A DNA stretch of 30,031 nucleotides. It comes from CAYJPV01 sp964396055 (GTDB lineage Bacteria > Acidobacteriota > Vicinamibacteria > Vicinamibacterales > JAKQTR01). Location: assembly GCA_964396055.1 (NCBI GenBank), contig CAYNDV010000050.1, positions 1 to 30,031 on the forward strand, in the 5' to 3' direction. The translations under genes were made by a program, and so were the position numbers. Below, one piece after another: positions 1-7,442 of the stretch. The notes below the pieces were generated by a model. It was not told the origin of the DNA. It saw only the letters and a program-made list of their open reading frames with translations, and searched no databases. Position 1 is the first letter of the stretch, and each line of letters opens with the position of its first letter.

Positions 1-42
<42 letters not shown>

Positions 43-46
43 CGGA

Positions 47-1576
47 TTACTTATTCCCCCTGAGCACACTGTGCCGGTACCCGTACATCCAGTAGAACAC
101 GATGCCGATGGCCAGCCAGATGCCGAAGCGGATCCAGGTCACCCAGGGCAGTTCAATCATCAGGTACCCGCACATCAGCACGGCCAGCATCGGCACCCAT
201 GGCACGAAGGGCGTCCGGAACGGCCGGGGCCGGTCGGGGTCGGTCTTCCGCAGCACGATCACGCCAATCGCCACGAGGATGAACGCGAACAGGGTGCCGA
301 TGTTCGTGAGTTCGACGACCTCGTTGATGTTCAGGACCGCCGAGAAGACGGCGACGAACACGCCCGTGAGGATCGTCGTGACGTGCGGGGTCTGGTACTT
401 CGGGTGCACCTTCGCCGCCCAGGTCGGCAGCAGGCCGTCGCGCGCCATCGAGAAGAAGATCCGCGGCTGGCCCAACTGGAAGACGATCAGCACGCCGGTG
501 GTGGCGAACACCGCCCCGAGGGCGACGATGCCCGCCGCCCAGCTCATGCCGCGCATGGAGAACGCGGTCGCCAGCGGCTGCGCCGTGCCGAGGTCCGTGT
601 AGCGCACCATGCCCGTCAGGACGATCGCCACGAGGATGTAGATGACCGTGCAGATGATCAGGCTGGCGATCATCGCGATGGGCATGTCGCGCTGCGGGTT
701 GCGCGTCTCTTCCGCCGCCGTCGAGACGGCGTCGAACCCAATGTAGGCGAAGAAGATGATCGCGGCGGCGCTCGAGATGCCGCGGAAGCCGTTGGGCGCG
801 AACGGCACCCAGTTCTCGGTGCGGACGTAGAACATGCCGACCAGGATGAAGAACGCGATGATCGACAGGTTCAGCACGACCATCGCCGACGTGAAGTTCG
901 CGCTCTCCTTGATGCCGATGACGAGGATCCAGGTGATCAGGGCAACGATCAGGAAGGCGGGCAGGTTGAAGATGATCGGGATGCCCGCCAGGTGCGGCGC
1001 GGTGTTCCAGGCCTCCGCCGCCGCCCGCACGGGCCCGGCCAGCGTCAGGGGGTCGATGCCGGACGCGAGGGCCGCCGCCACCTGGCTCGCGGCGTGCGAG
1101 GCCGCCCGGTAGTCCGTCCCGAGCCACGGGGGGATGCCGAACCCGATGCCGGCCAGCAGTTCCTGGAAGTAGCCCGACCAGGACACGGCCACCGCCACAT
1201 TGCCCACGGCGTACTCGAGGATGAGATCCCAGCCGATAATCCACGCCACCAGTTCGCCGAGTGTCGCATACGCGTAGGTGTACGCCGATCCGGAGATCGG
1301 CACCATCGACGCGAATTCGGCGTAACACAGGGCGGCGAAGGCGCAGGCCAGCGCCGTCAGGACGAACGAGATCGACACGGCCGGCCCGGCGCCGATGTGC
1401 CCCCCGCCCCCCGCCGACGCGGTACCCACGGTGGAGAAGATCCCGGCCCCGACAATGGCGCCGATGCCGAGCGCCGTCAACTGGACCGGGCCCAGCGTCC
1501 GTTTGAGGTGGCCGGTGGCGGAATCGCTGGCCTCGAGAATGCTGGCGACCGTCTTCGTGCGGAACATGTGCGACAT
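47..1576 (-). CDS. APC-superfamily amino acid permease (cationic amino acid transporter-like)
   Basis: The product is a 509-residue inner-membrane amino acid/proton symporter of the APC superfamily. The first membrane helix carries the family's glycine-rich substrate-binding motif (GIGAIVGAGIF, about residues 37-47). Hydrophobic segments continue to the C-terminus, consistent with 12 or more helices, and length is normal for the YhdG/CAT branch. The segment EFASMVPISGSAYTYAYATLGE in helix 3 is also typical of that branch. An Ala-rich loop of about 45 residues (about 150-195) between helices is longer than usual. The ATG at 1576 is preceded by an AGGTG ribosome site about six bases away; a second Met three codons in is less likely. 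It follows the NHL gene by 71 bases on the same strand. The substrate cannot be read from the sequence; a neutral or cationic amino acid is likely. Confidence 0.9.
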   Translation of the reverse strand: MSHMFRTKTVASILEASDSATGHLKRTLGPVQLTALGIGAIVGAGIFSTVGTASAGGGGHIGAGPAVSISFVLTALACAFAALCYAEFASMVPISGSAYTYAYATLGELVAWIIGWDLILEYAVGNVAVAVSWSGYFQELLAGIGFGIPPWLGTDYRAASHAASQVAAALASGIDPLTLAGPVRAAAEAWNTAPHLAGIPIIFNLPAFLIVALITWILVIGIKESANFTSAMVVLNLSIIAFFILVGMFYVRTENWVPFAPNGFRGISSAAAIIFFAYIGFDAVSTAAEETRNPQRDMPIAMIASLIICTVIYILVAIVLTGMVRYTDLGTAQPLATAFSMRGMSWAAGIVALGAVFATTGVLIVFQLGQPRIFFSMARDGLLPTWAAKVHPKYQTPHVTTILTGVFVAVFSAVLNINEVVELTNIGTLFAFILVAIGVIVLRKTDPDRPRPFRTPFVPWVPMLAVLMCGYLMIELPWVTWIRFGIWLAIGIVFYWMYGYRHSVLRGNK

Positions 1577-1647
1577 GGTTCACCTGGCTCGCGCGGCGCG
1601 AGCTGAACGTCGGGGCCTGGCCCCATCGCCGGGTGCCGTCCGGGTGA

Positions 1648-2673
1648 TCACGACGAGCGGAGTGGCTTGACGGGCACGTCCAGACGGTAGGCAGTGTCGT
1701 TGGACGATACCACCAGCCCGCCACGGGGGTCCAGCGCCACCCCGACCAGCGCCGGGGCGGCCAGCAGCAGTTCGCGGGGCTGGCCCTGACGCACGCGGTA
1801 GAGGCCCGCGCGGCCGGCCACCGCGTCCACCACCAGCAGGTCGCCGTGCTCGTCGACGGCCATGCCCTGCGGCCGGCCGAACTCCGACGAGAGCACCGAG
1901 ACGGCGCCGTAGCGGTCGATCCGGTACACGTGGTCGTACGTGCCGAAGGTCGGGGCGGCCACGAAGAGCGCCGAGTCGGGCCCCGCCGCCAGGTGGAACG
2001 CCGCCATGCTGGGCGGCAGGGTGGCAAAGGGGGTGACGTGCCGCGCGGGCCCGACGCGAAACACCGTGCCGCTGCGATCGCCCACAAACAGGGTGCCGTC
2101 GTCGGCGAAGGCGATGCCGCAGGCCACGCCCAGATCGCTCGCCACGATTTCGACCGAGCGATCGGCGCCGACGCGATACACCACCCCGTCGTACCGGCTC
2201 GACACGTGCAGCGCGCCGTCGCCGCCGAAGGCCAGCGACGTGGCGTTGACGAGATCGCTGAGGTAGTCCTCGCGCCCGCCCGACGGCGGCACGCGATAGA
2301 GCGACACCGGGACCCGCTGGCCCCGGGCGCCGCTGTTGGTCAGGAACACGTCGCCCGACGCAGCCACGGCGGGGCTGTCCACCTGGTGGATCCCCGTCGC
2401 CACCGCCGACGCCACGTGGAGCGTGACCGGCTGGTCGAGCCCGTCGGCCTCGACGGGCAGCCGGCCGCCCGGCACCGTGGCGGGGACGATGAACGTCACG
2501 CGCATCGACGCCGCCGTGACGACCCGCGCCGGCGTGCCACCGACCGACACGGCCGGCAGCCGGTCCCCCTCCGCGGGCAGGCACGGGGCGTGCAGCGTGA
2601 CACGCGCCCCGGCGACCGCCCACGCGGGGGAGACGAAGGAAGACTCCGGCACCGGCTTCGCTCTGCGGGACAC
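1648..2673 (-). CDS. NHL/SMP-30-type beta-propeller protein with N-terminal TIG-like domain
   Basis: The product has 341 residues. The first 85 or so look like an IPT/TIG immunoglobulin-like fold (VSPAWAVAGARVTL ... VSVGGTPARVV ... FIVPATVPGG). The rest is a run of propeller blades with the phrases ATSLAFGGDGALHVSS, VACGIAFADDGTLFVGD, RPQGMAVDEHGDLLVVD and VGVALDPRGGLVVSS, the usual NHL/gluconolactonase-like blade signature. No signal peptide is visible, so a cytoplasmic location is the simplest reading. No catalytic residue set of a lactonase can be assigned, and the role is unknown (binding scaffold or hydrolase). The GTG start at 2673 has an AAGGA ribosome site five bases upstream. It lies 12 bases after the HNH gene, so the two are probably co-transcribed. 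Confidence 0.75.
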   Translation of the reverse strand: MSRRAKPVPESSFVSPAWAVAGARVTLHAPCLPAEGDRLPAVSVGGTPARVVTAASMRVTFIVPATVPGGRLPVEADGLDQPVTLHVASAVATGIHQVDSPAVAASGDVFLTNSGARGQRVPVSLYRVPPSGGREDYLSDLVNATSLAFGGDGALHVSSRYDGVVYRVGADRSVEIVASDLGVACGIAFADDGTLFVGDRSGTVFRVGPARHVTPFATLPPSMAAFHLAAGPDSALFVAAPTFGTYDHVYRIDRYGAVSVLSSEFGRPQGMAVDEHGDLLVVDAVAGRAGLYRVRQGQPRELLLAAPALVGVALDPRGGLVVSSNDTAYRLDVPVKPLRSS

Positions 2674-2685
2674 GGGTCCTTTCGG

Positions 2686-3219
2686 CTATTCGTCGTCGAG
2701 TTCGACGTTCCAGTAGAGGTAATCGCGCCAGCTCTCCGGCGCGCGTCGGAGTCCCAGGGTGATGCGCAGCGCCGGGACGGCCTCTGGACGCCTCGGCACG
2801 CGGATGAGCCGCATGCCGGCCTCGGCCGGGGTGCGCCCGCCCTTCCGCCGGTTACACGTGATGCAGCAGGCGACGATGTTCTCCCAGTCCTTGCGGCCGC
2901 CCTGCGCCACCGGCACCACGTGATCGAACGTCAGGTCGGCGGTCGCGGTCTTCTCGCCGCAGTACTGGCACGTATGGTCGTCGCGGGCGTAGATGTTGGC
3001 CCGCGAGAACGGCACGTAGTCGAAGCGGTGACGGATGCGGACGTAGCGGAGCAGGCGGATGACCGACGGCAGCTTGAACGTCAGCGTGACGCCCCGGATG
3101 TCCCGGTCGTACACCGAGATCACCTCGACCTTGCCCTGGCACAGCAGGGTCACGGCCTTCCGCCAGTGGACGACCTTGAGCGGTTCGTACGAGGCGTTGA
3201 GGAGGAGCGTCTGCTCCAT
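2686..3219 (-). CDS. HNH endonuclease family protein
   Basis: The product is a 177-residue HNH nuclease of the small stand-alone type common in bacteria. An N-terminal alpha/beta region opens with LLLNASYEPLKVV (residues 5-17). The zinc-ribbon HNH core follows: CQYC (84-87), the catalytic FDHVVP (98-103), Asn114, and CITCNRRKGG (119-128). All key residues are present, so it should bind a metal and cut DNA, but target and role are unknown. I chose the ATG at 3219 because the family begins with MEQTLLLNASYEPL. The longer reading to 3255 starts on a TTG that is part of a TTGACA promoter box. There is no Shine-Dalgarno sequence, which fits the leaderless promoter described separately. It is the first gene of a unit with the NHL gene. 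Confidence 0.9.
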   Translation of the reverse strand: MEQTLLLNASYEPLKVVHWRKAVTLLCQGKVEVISVYDRDIRGVTLTFKLPSVIRLLRYVRIRHRFDYVPFSRANIYARDDHTCQYCGEKTATADLTFDHVVPVAQGGRKDWENIVACCITCNRRKGGRTPAEAGMRLIRVPRRPEAVPALRITLGLRRAPESWRDYLYWNVELDDE

Positions 3220-3225
3220 GCGCGC

Positions 3226-3255
3226 ATTGTGAAGGACCGCCGCCGGCGCTGTCAA
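3226..3255 (-). promoter_or_regulatory. Sigma70-type promoter giving a leaderless HNH mRNA
   Basis: On the minus strand a perfect -35 box TTGACA (3255-3250) is followed, after an 18-base spacer, by CACAAT (3231-3226) as -10. Transcription normally starts about seven bases after the -10 box, which falls on the A of the HNH start codon at 3219. The absence of a ribosome-binding site before that ATG agrees with a leaderless transcript. Confidence 0.55.
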
Positions 3256-3374
3256 GGAACGGCCACGCCCGGTAAAGCGTGTGAAAACGGACAGTTAGGC
3301 CGCCTGCGCCGCTTCGCCTCGTGCGCGCCGTCCCGGGCGCCGCGCCTGGACGACCCGGGACACGAGACGCGCTG

Positions 3375-3403
3375 TTGCCGCAGCCGCGGCCTTCGCCTAT
3401 GCT
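3375..3403 (+). promoter_or_regulatory. Candidate promoter of the plus-strand membrane protein
   Basis: TTGCCG (3375-3380), a 17-base spacer and TATGCT (3398-3403) form a plausible sigma70-like promoter. The expected start near 3410 would leave a leader of about 40 bases before the ATG at 3451. This leader contains a GAGG ribosome site about nine bases from the start codon. The match is by consensus only. Confidence 0.4.
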
Positions 3404-3450
3404 GGCGGGACGGGCGGCCCTCCCGGGCCGCTCCCGACGAGGTCCGCGCC

Positions 3451-4302
3451 ATGCGTTTCCTGGACACCGTGCGTTCGCTGCTCGCCTGGGGTCCCCCGGG
3501 CGCCGTGGCCCGCCTGCGTTTCCGCTTCTACACGGTGTTTGTCGCGCTCGGCCTCCCCAACATGCTGATCTTCGGCGCCCTTGGCGTGCGCGACGGCCAC
3601 GCCCGCATGGGCGCACTCGCGCTGGCGTCGGGCCTCGGGCTCATCCTCGGCTGGCTGCGGCTGCGCGCGGGACACGACGACGCGTCGGTCTACCGCCTGA
3701 ACGCCCTCGTGTTCGGCATCCTCGCCATCGACATGGTCTCGATCGGCGGCGAGTGGGGATCGAAGTCGCTGTGGATCATGGCGTACCCGCCCATCGCCTT
3801 CTTCCTGTTCGGCGAACGGGAGGGCACGTTCTGGGCGGTCGCCCTGGGGCTGGCCGTCGGCGTCACGATGTGGGCCCCGCTGCCCGAGGGTCTCGTGCAG
3901 CCCTATCCGGCGGCCTTCCGCATCCGCCTCCTCATCATGTACGGCGTCATCTCGGGCATCACCGCTGGCTTCGAGTACTCACGACGCCGGTACCGCGACG
4001 CCATGCTCCAGGAGCAGCAGGACCTGCGGAAGGAGAAGGTCAGACTCAGTGAGGAGATCCGTGAACGTGAACGCGCCGAACAGGATCGCGAGGCGCTGAT
4101 TCAGGAACTGCAGGACACGCTGGCCCAGGTCAAGACCCTCAAGGGCCTGGTCCCCATCTGCGCGAACTGCCACCGCATCCGCGACGACCAGGGATTCTGG
4201 AACCAGCTCGAGACCTACCTCCACGAGCACTCGGACGCCAAGTTCAGCCACGGGATCTGCCCGGCCTGCATGGACCAGCTCTACCCGGACTTCTCGAAGT
4301 AG
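3451..4302 (+). CDS. Multi-pass membrane protein with coiled coil and CANC...CPAC zinc-like tail
   Basis: The product has 283 residues. About six hydrophobic segments lie between residues 25 and 175 and resemble a membrane sensor module (compare MASE/7TM-type inputs). A charged helix of about 55 residues (about 178-232, rich in Glu, Arg and Gln) looks like a signalling coiled coil. The end (233-280) is the module LVPICANCHRIRDDQGFW ... FSHGICPAC, with cysteine pairs at 237/240 and 270/273. That module is often found at the C-terminus of bacterial sensor proteins and response regulators, and probably binds zinc. There is no histidine kinase, GGDEF or other output domain, so the four-Cys tail is the only candidate output. 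It is the only intact plus-strand gene and converges on its right neighbour with a four-base gap. An upstream extension of the frame runs antisense to the HNH and NHL genes and is not real coding sequence. Confidence 0.85.
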   Translation: MRFLDTVRSLLAWGPPGAVARLRFRFYTVFVALGLPNMLIFGALGVRDGHARMGALALASGLGLILGWLRLRAGHDDASVYRLNALVFGILAIDMVSIGGEWGSKSLWIMAYPPIAFFLFGEREGTFWAVALGLAVGVTMWAPLPEGLVQPYPAAFRIRLLIMYGVISGITAGFEYSRRRYRDAMLQEQQDLRKEKVRLSEEIRERERAEQDREALIQELQDTLAQVKTLKGLVPICANCHRIRDDQGFWNQLETYLHEHSDAKFSHGICPACMDQLYPDFSK

Positions 4303-4306
4303 GCGC

Positions 4307-5176
4307 TCAACGCGAACGGTGGGCGGCCAGGCTGGGAGCCTGTCGCGGAAAGACCCCCCGGAGGCGGTGTTGCCCGGGCTCACCCGCCGCCACGCGGGTG
4401 GCGGACCGGACGGTGAACGCCCGCAACTCCAGATCCGCCTCGGTGAACAGTGCGGGATGACGCGGGTCGCCCATCGGCACCACGTGCGGCACCTTCGGCG
4501 CGCGCGGCTGCTCGGCCAGGCGGAGGCGATACCGCTGCGGGAACGACGGATACGACCGGAACGTCGTGCCCACGACGGGGCCGAACTTCCGCTGCAACTC
4601 GGCGAAGTCGTACCGCAGGAAGTCGGTCACGTCCGGCTCGGGCTTCGACGCCAGGTAGACGCGCACCATCTCGGCCACGTCGCGGAAAAACTGGGGCGTG
4701 TGCGTCACGGCCGCGGGGCGGCCGTCGTTGCGCACGCTCTTGCGAATGCCCGATTCCGCCGGGTCGACGTGATAGAGCTCGTGCACGATCGTGTCGAGCT
4801 TGGCCACCCAGGGATCGAGCCCCTTGTAGACGTCTTCCTTGCGGGTGCCCCGCAACGTCTGGTCGGCGAACCGCGGCAGCGTGACGGAGATCAGGTACGA
4901 CACCCGCGTGGCGCCGAGACGGACCTGCGGCGACCGCATCACGAACCACTCCGACCGCCGGGTCAGGCGCCCCGTCCGACGGTCGCGCCAGTAGTAGTAC
5001 GCCGGCTCGCTGTCGGGCATCGTCAGGCTGTGACACGTGGCATACGCGCCGTGGGCGCCGGATCGCCCCAGCCGCGCGAAGACCAGCACTTCCCGCATGT
5101 CGATGAACGACAGCGCCGGCACGCGGCGGACGATGTCTTCCATCAGGTGGCGGACGCGATCGGTGTAGTTGAGCAT
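4307..5176 (-). CDS. Uncharacterised HExxH metalloprotein (putative metallopeptidase)
   Basis: The product has 289 residues and no signal peptide or membrane segment. The segment DTIVHELYHVDP contains a zincin motif HELYH at residues 132-136, preceded by a hydrophobic strand and helix as in gluzincin or metzincin active sites. His159 in the segment THTPQFF is a possible third zinc ligand. The N-terminal part has an aromatic, charged region (residues 59-80) with no recognisable domain, and the last 60 residues are low-complexity. I do not recognise a named family; small putative metallopeptidases of phage or YgjP type are the nearest idea. The ATG at 5176 lacks a good ribosome site. It stands alone, separated by 207 bases from the next upstream gene. 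Confidence 0.7.
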   Translation of the reverse strand: MLNYTDRVRHLMEDIVRRVPALSFIDMREVLVFARLGRSGAHGAYATCHSLTMPDSEPAYYYWRDRRTGRLTRRSEWFVMRSPQVRLGATRVSYLISVTLPRFADQTLRGTRKEDVYKGLDPWVAKLDTIVHELYHVDPAESGIRKSVRNDGRPAAVTHTPQFFRDVAEMVRVYLASKPEPDVTDFLRYDFAELQRKFGPVVGTTFRSYPSFPQRYRLRLAEQPRAPKVPHVVPMGDPRHPALFTEADLELRAFTVRSATRVAAGEPGQHRLRGVFPRQAPSLAAHRSR

Positions 5177-5346
5177 CGCGGGGCGTCGTCTTGGGTTGTC
5201 GGCCCCTGCCCGTCCGTGGCAACCCCGGTGGGAGTATCACCGGAGAAACAGAGCCGCCCGTAGTGTCGGCCGGCGGCGTGTCCGGCTTTAGCGCCGCACG
5301 GCAGAGAACGCCGCGGCCGCGGCGGTGCCTGGCGCGCGCTTGTGCC

Positions 5347-5374
5347 GTAAACAATTGATATGCAATGATTTATC
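5347..5374. other. AT-rich patch in the 5177-5383 intergenic region
   Basis: In this 28-base stretch 21 bases are A or T, which stands out in strongly GC-rich surroundings. It lies just after the M48-like gene (stop at 5384-5386) and about 170 bases upstream of the HELYH gene. I could not fit a convincing -35/-10 pair in either direction, and there is no hairpin. It could be an upstream activating or binding element, or the scar of an insertion. The rest of 5177-5383 shows nothing recognisable. Confidence 0.5.
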
Positions 5375-5383
5375 TGGCCTTGG

Positions 5384-6256
5384 CTACCGGCGGGCCGGCA
5401 GCCGCGAGCCGCAGACCGCGCAGGTCCCGCTGCCCGCCCCGACGGCGCTCTCGCACGTCGGGCAGCGGCCGGGCTGGCGGCCCGCCCGACCGTCTCCCGT
5501 CATCTGGCCTCGCCGGAACGACCACGCCGGCTCCATCCACCGCGCGATCATCGTCTGCCGGCCGTCCTCGTCGACGCCGGCCAGCTCCGCCTGCACGAGC
5601 GTCAGGTAGGCAATCGCCACCGGGTCGAGTTCGCCGACGCGAACCACTTCCCACCGCGCGGAGCGGCCGGACCCCTTGTATTCCTCGTCGAAGCTCGCGC
5701 GCAGGATCACCGGCCCCAGCCCCACCATCACGGCGGCCGCGTCGACGAGCGACTCGTCCGACGCCATCCGGGCGTCGGGCGTCCCCGTGAGCGCACGGTC
5801 GAGTGCCGCGTGGGCGAATTCGTGCGCCATCACCGCCAGCAGACGGTCGTCATCGTCACGGTGGCGGTCGCTGACGTCGATGGTGAGCGCGTCGCCGCGC
5901 GTGACCACGCGCCCGGCGTACGGCCGGGCCAGGCGCGCGAAGCGCGCCGTCACGCGGCCCGGGTCGAAACGGAAGCGCCCGGCGACGAGTTGCGCCGAGG
6001 CGTGCAGCACCCGGTTGCGGTCGGTGCTGCTGACGGGCAGCGAACTGACGGTGGGCACGCGAAACGCGGCCGGCCCTCCGAGGGCCCGTGACAGCAGGCG
6101 GAGGTAACCCGCGAGCCGGGCGTGCTCCCCGGGCAGATCGAAACCATTGGCGAACGCCTCCCGCTGCCGCCGCAGGTGATCCGCGGCAGGGTCCTGGCCG
6201 CCGGCCGCAGCCGCGCCCAGGACCACCAACAGGCATCCTCCCATGAGCCGGCGCAT
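5384..6256 (-). CDS. Secreted M48-like metalloprotease with C-terminal zinc ribbon
   Basis: The product has 290 residues. Residues 1-20 are a Sec signal peptide (MRRLMGG, hydrophobic core, cleavage near AAAAGGQ), so it should act outside the inner membrane. The catalytic motif HEFAH lies at 145-149, and DESLVDAAAV (167-176) supplies the downstream Glu/Asp expected of an M48-type gluzincin. The last 30 residues contain CPTC (265-268) and CAVC (279-282), a small zinc ribbon that is unusual on an exported protein. The gene starts 14 bases after the aminotransferase stop, so it is probably the third gene of that operon. I chose the ATG at 6256 because the signal peptide begins there; longer readings extend antisense-like sequence into the aminotransferase gene. 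A function together with the two upstream enzymes is not evident. Confidence 0.8.
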   Translation of the reverse strand: MRRLMGGCLLVVLGAAAAGGQDPAADHLRRQREAFANGFDLPGEHARLAGYLRLLSRALGGPAAFRVPTVSSLPVSSTDRNRVLHASAQLVAGRFRFDPGRVTARFARLARPYAGRVVTRGDALTIDVSDRHRDDDDRLLAVMAHEFAHAALDRALTGTPDARMASDESLVDAAAVMVGLGPVILRASFDEEYKGSGRSARWEVVRVGELDPVAIAYLTLVQAELAGVDEDGRQTMIARWMEPAWSFRRGQMTGDGRAGRQPGRCPTCESAVGAGSGTCAVCGSRLPARR

Positions 6257-6270
6257 GACGCCGCCCGCGT

Positions 6271-7437
6271 TCAGCCCGCGAGCGCGGCGAGCGCGGCGGC
6301 GGTGCCGGCCCCCGGGGGCACGCCCGCGCCCTGTGCGCGGAGCACGGTCTCGAACGCGCCGAGGAAGGCGACGGTGACGGTCGGCGTCGAACTGGCGCCC
6401 ATCAGGCCGATGCGCCAGATCTTCCCGGCGAGGGGCCCGAGGCCGGCGCCCACCTCGATGTCGAACTGCGCCAGCAGCCGCTTGCGGACCGCGAGTTCGT
6501 CCACGCCGTCGGGCACGCGGACCGCATTGAGCGTCCACAGCCGCTCGGACTCGGGCGGCAGCAGCGAGAGGCCCATGGCCTCGAGACCGGCGCGCAGGGC
6601 CAGGTGGTGGCGGCGGTGACGGGCCCACCGGGCGTCGAGCCCCTCCTCCTCGATCATCAGCAGGGCTTCACGCAGGGCGTAGATCAGCGACGCGCAGATC
6701 GTGTGGTGGTACTTGCGGCGCACCCAGTAGTCCTCGAGCAGGCTGATGTCGAAGTAGAAACTGGGACACGCCGTGCGGCGGGCCATCGCCTCGGGTGAGA
6801 ACGCCACCGGGGCCACGCCGGACGGGGCGCCGATGCACTTCTGGGCGCAGCTGTAGACCGCGCCGAGTCCCCAGCCGGCCATGTCGAGGGGGTGGCCCCC
6901 GAGCGACGTCACGGCGTCGACGATAGTGAGCGCGCCGGCGTCCCGCGCGACGCGGGCGACATCCTCGACGGGGTTGAGGACGCCGGTGGAGGTCTCCGCG
7001 TGGACCACCGTCACGACGTCGGCGGGCGAGGCGGCCAGCGCCCGGCGCACCGCCTCCGGATCCACGGCCCTGCCCCACTCGTAGTCGACGCGCGTGACGG
7101 CGCCGCCGTAGCGCTGGGCCATCTGGGCGATGCGGTCCGCGAAGTACCCGCCGACCAGCGACAGCACCCGGGTGCCCGGGCCGACCAGGTTCGCGACCGC
7201 CGTTTCCATGGCCGACGTGCCGGTACCGGAGGTGGCGAGGCAGAAAGCCCCATCCGGCGCGCGGAACGTGGCCGCGAGTCGGCCGCGCAGCTCGTCCATC
7301 ATCGCCATGAGGTCGGGATCGAGGTGGCTCAGGACGGGCGCGGCCAGGGCCCGCATGACGCGCGGCGACACCAGGCTGGGACCCGGACCAAGCAGGAGGC
7401 GTTCGGAAGGCGGCAGCGGCATCATGTGCGTCCCCAT
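6271..7437 (-). CDS. Alanine/serine-glyoxylate aminotransferase family (class V, AGXT-like)
   Basis: The product is a 388-residue PLP enzyme of the class V aminotransferases. It closely resembles animal AGXT in the order and wording of motifs: LLLGPGPS (14-21), TSGTGT (69-74) at the PLP phosphate, HAETSTGVL (146-154), VDAVTSLGG (173-181) with the PLP-pyridine Asp174, and the Schiff-base Lys200 in CAQKCIGAPSG. YHHT and the C-terminal segment GLGPLAGKIWRIGLMG are also present. Expected reaction: glyoxylate plus alanine or serine gives glycine plus pyruvate or hydroxypyruvate. It lies five bases after the aldolase-like gene, which makes glyoxylate supplied by that enzyme a sensible substrate. 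A second start at 7425, with GGGGA just upstream, is as likely as the ATG at 7437. Other class V specificities (such as purine-linked amino acid transfer) cannot be ruled out. Confidence 0.9.
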   Translation of the reverse strand: MGTHMMPLPPSERLLLGPGPSLVSPRVMRALAAPVLSHLDPDLMAMMDELRGRLAATFRAPDGAFCLATSGTGTSAMETAVANLVGPGTRVLSLVGGYFADRIAQMAQRYGGAVTRVDYEWGRAVDPEAVRRALAASPADVVTVVHAETSTGVLNPVEDVARVARDAGALTIVDAVTSLGGHPLDMAGWGLGAVYSCAQKCIGAPSGVAPVAFSPEAMARRTACPSFYFDISLLEDYWVRRKYHHTICASLIYALREALLMIEEEGLDARWARHRRHHLALRAGLEAMGLSLLPPESERLWTLNAVRVPDGVDELAVRKRLLAQFDIEVGAGLGPLAGKIWRIGLMGASSTPTVTVAFLGAFETVLRAQGAGVPPGAGTAAALAALAG

Positions 7438-7442
7438 CAGCG

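Noticed and set aside
1612..1624. Short GGGGC/GCCCC palindrome considered as a terminator of the NHL gene
   Set aside because: The stem is only five pairs with no T-run, and similar GC palindromes are expected by chance here.
1846..3450. Upstream extension of the plus-strand membrane protein frame
   Set aside because: It runs antisense through the HNH and NHL genes, has low-complexity Arg/His-rich composition, and the membrane protein has its own ATG and ribosome site at 3451.
5340..5400. AT-rich patch considered as a phage attachment site or tRNA end
   Set aside because: No tRNA fold, integrase gene or second copy of the sequence is visible in the window.
6257..6628. N-terminal extension of the M48-like protease into the aminotransferase gene
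   Set aside because: The extension has no domain, and a good signal peptide starts at the ATG at 6256.
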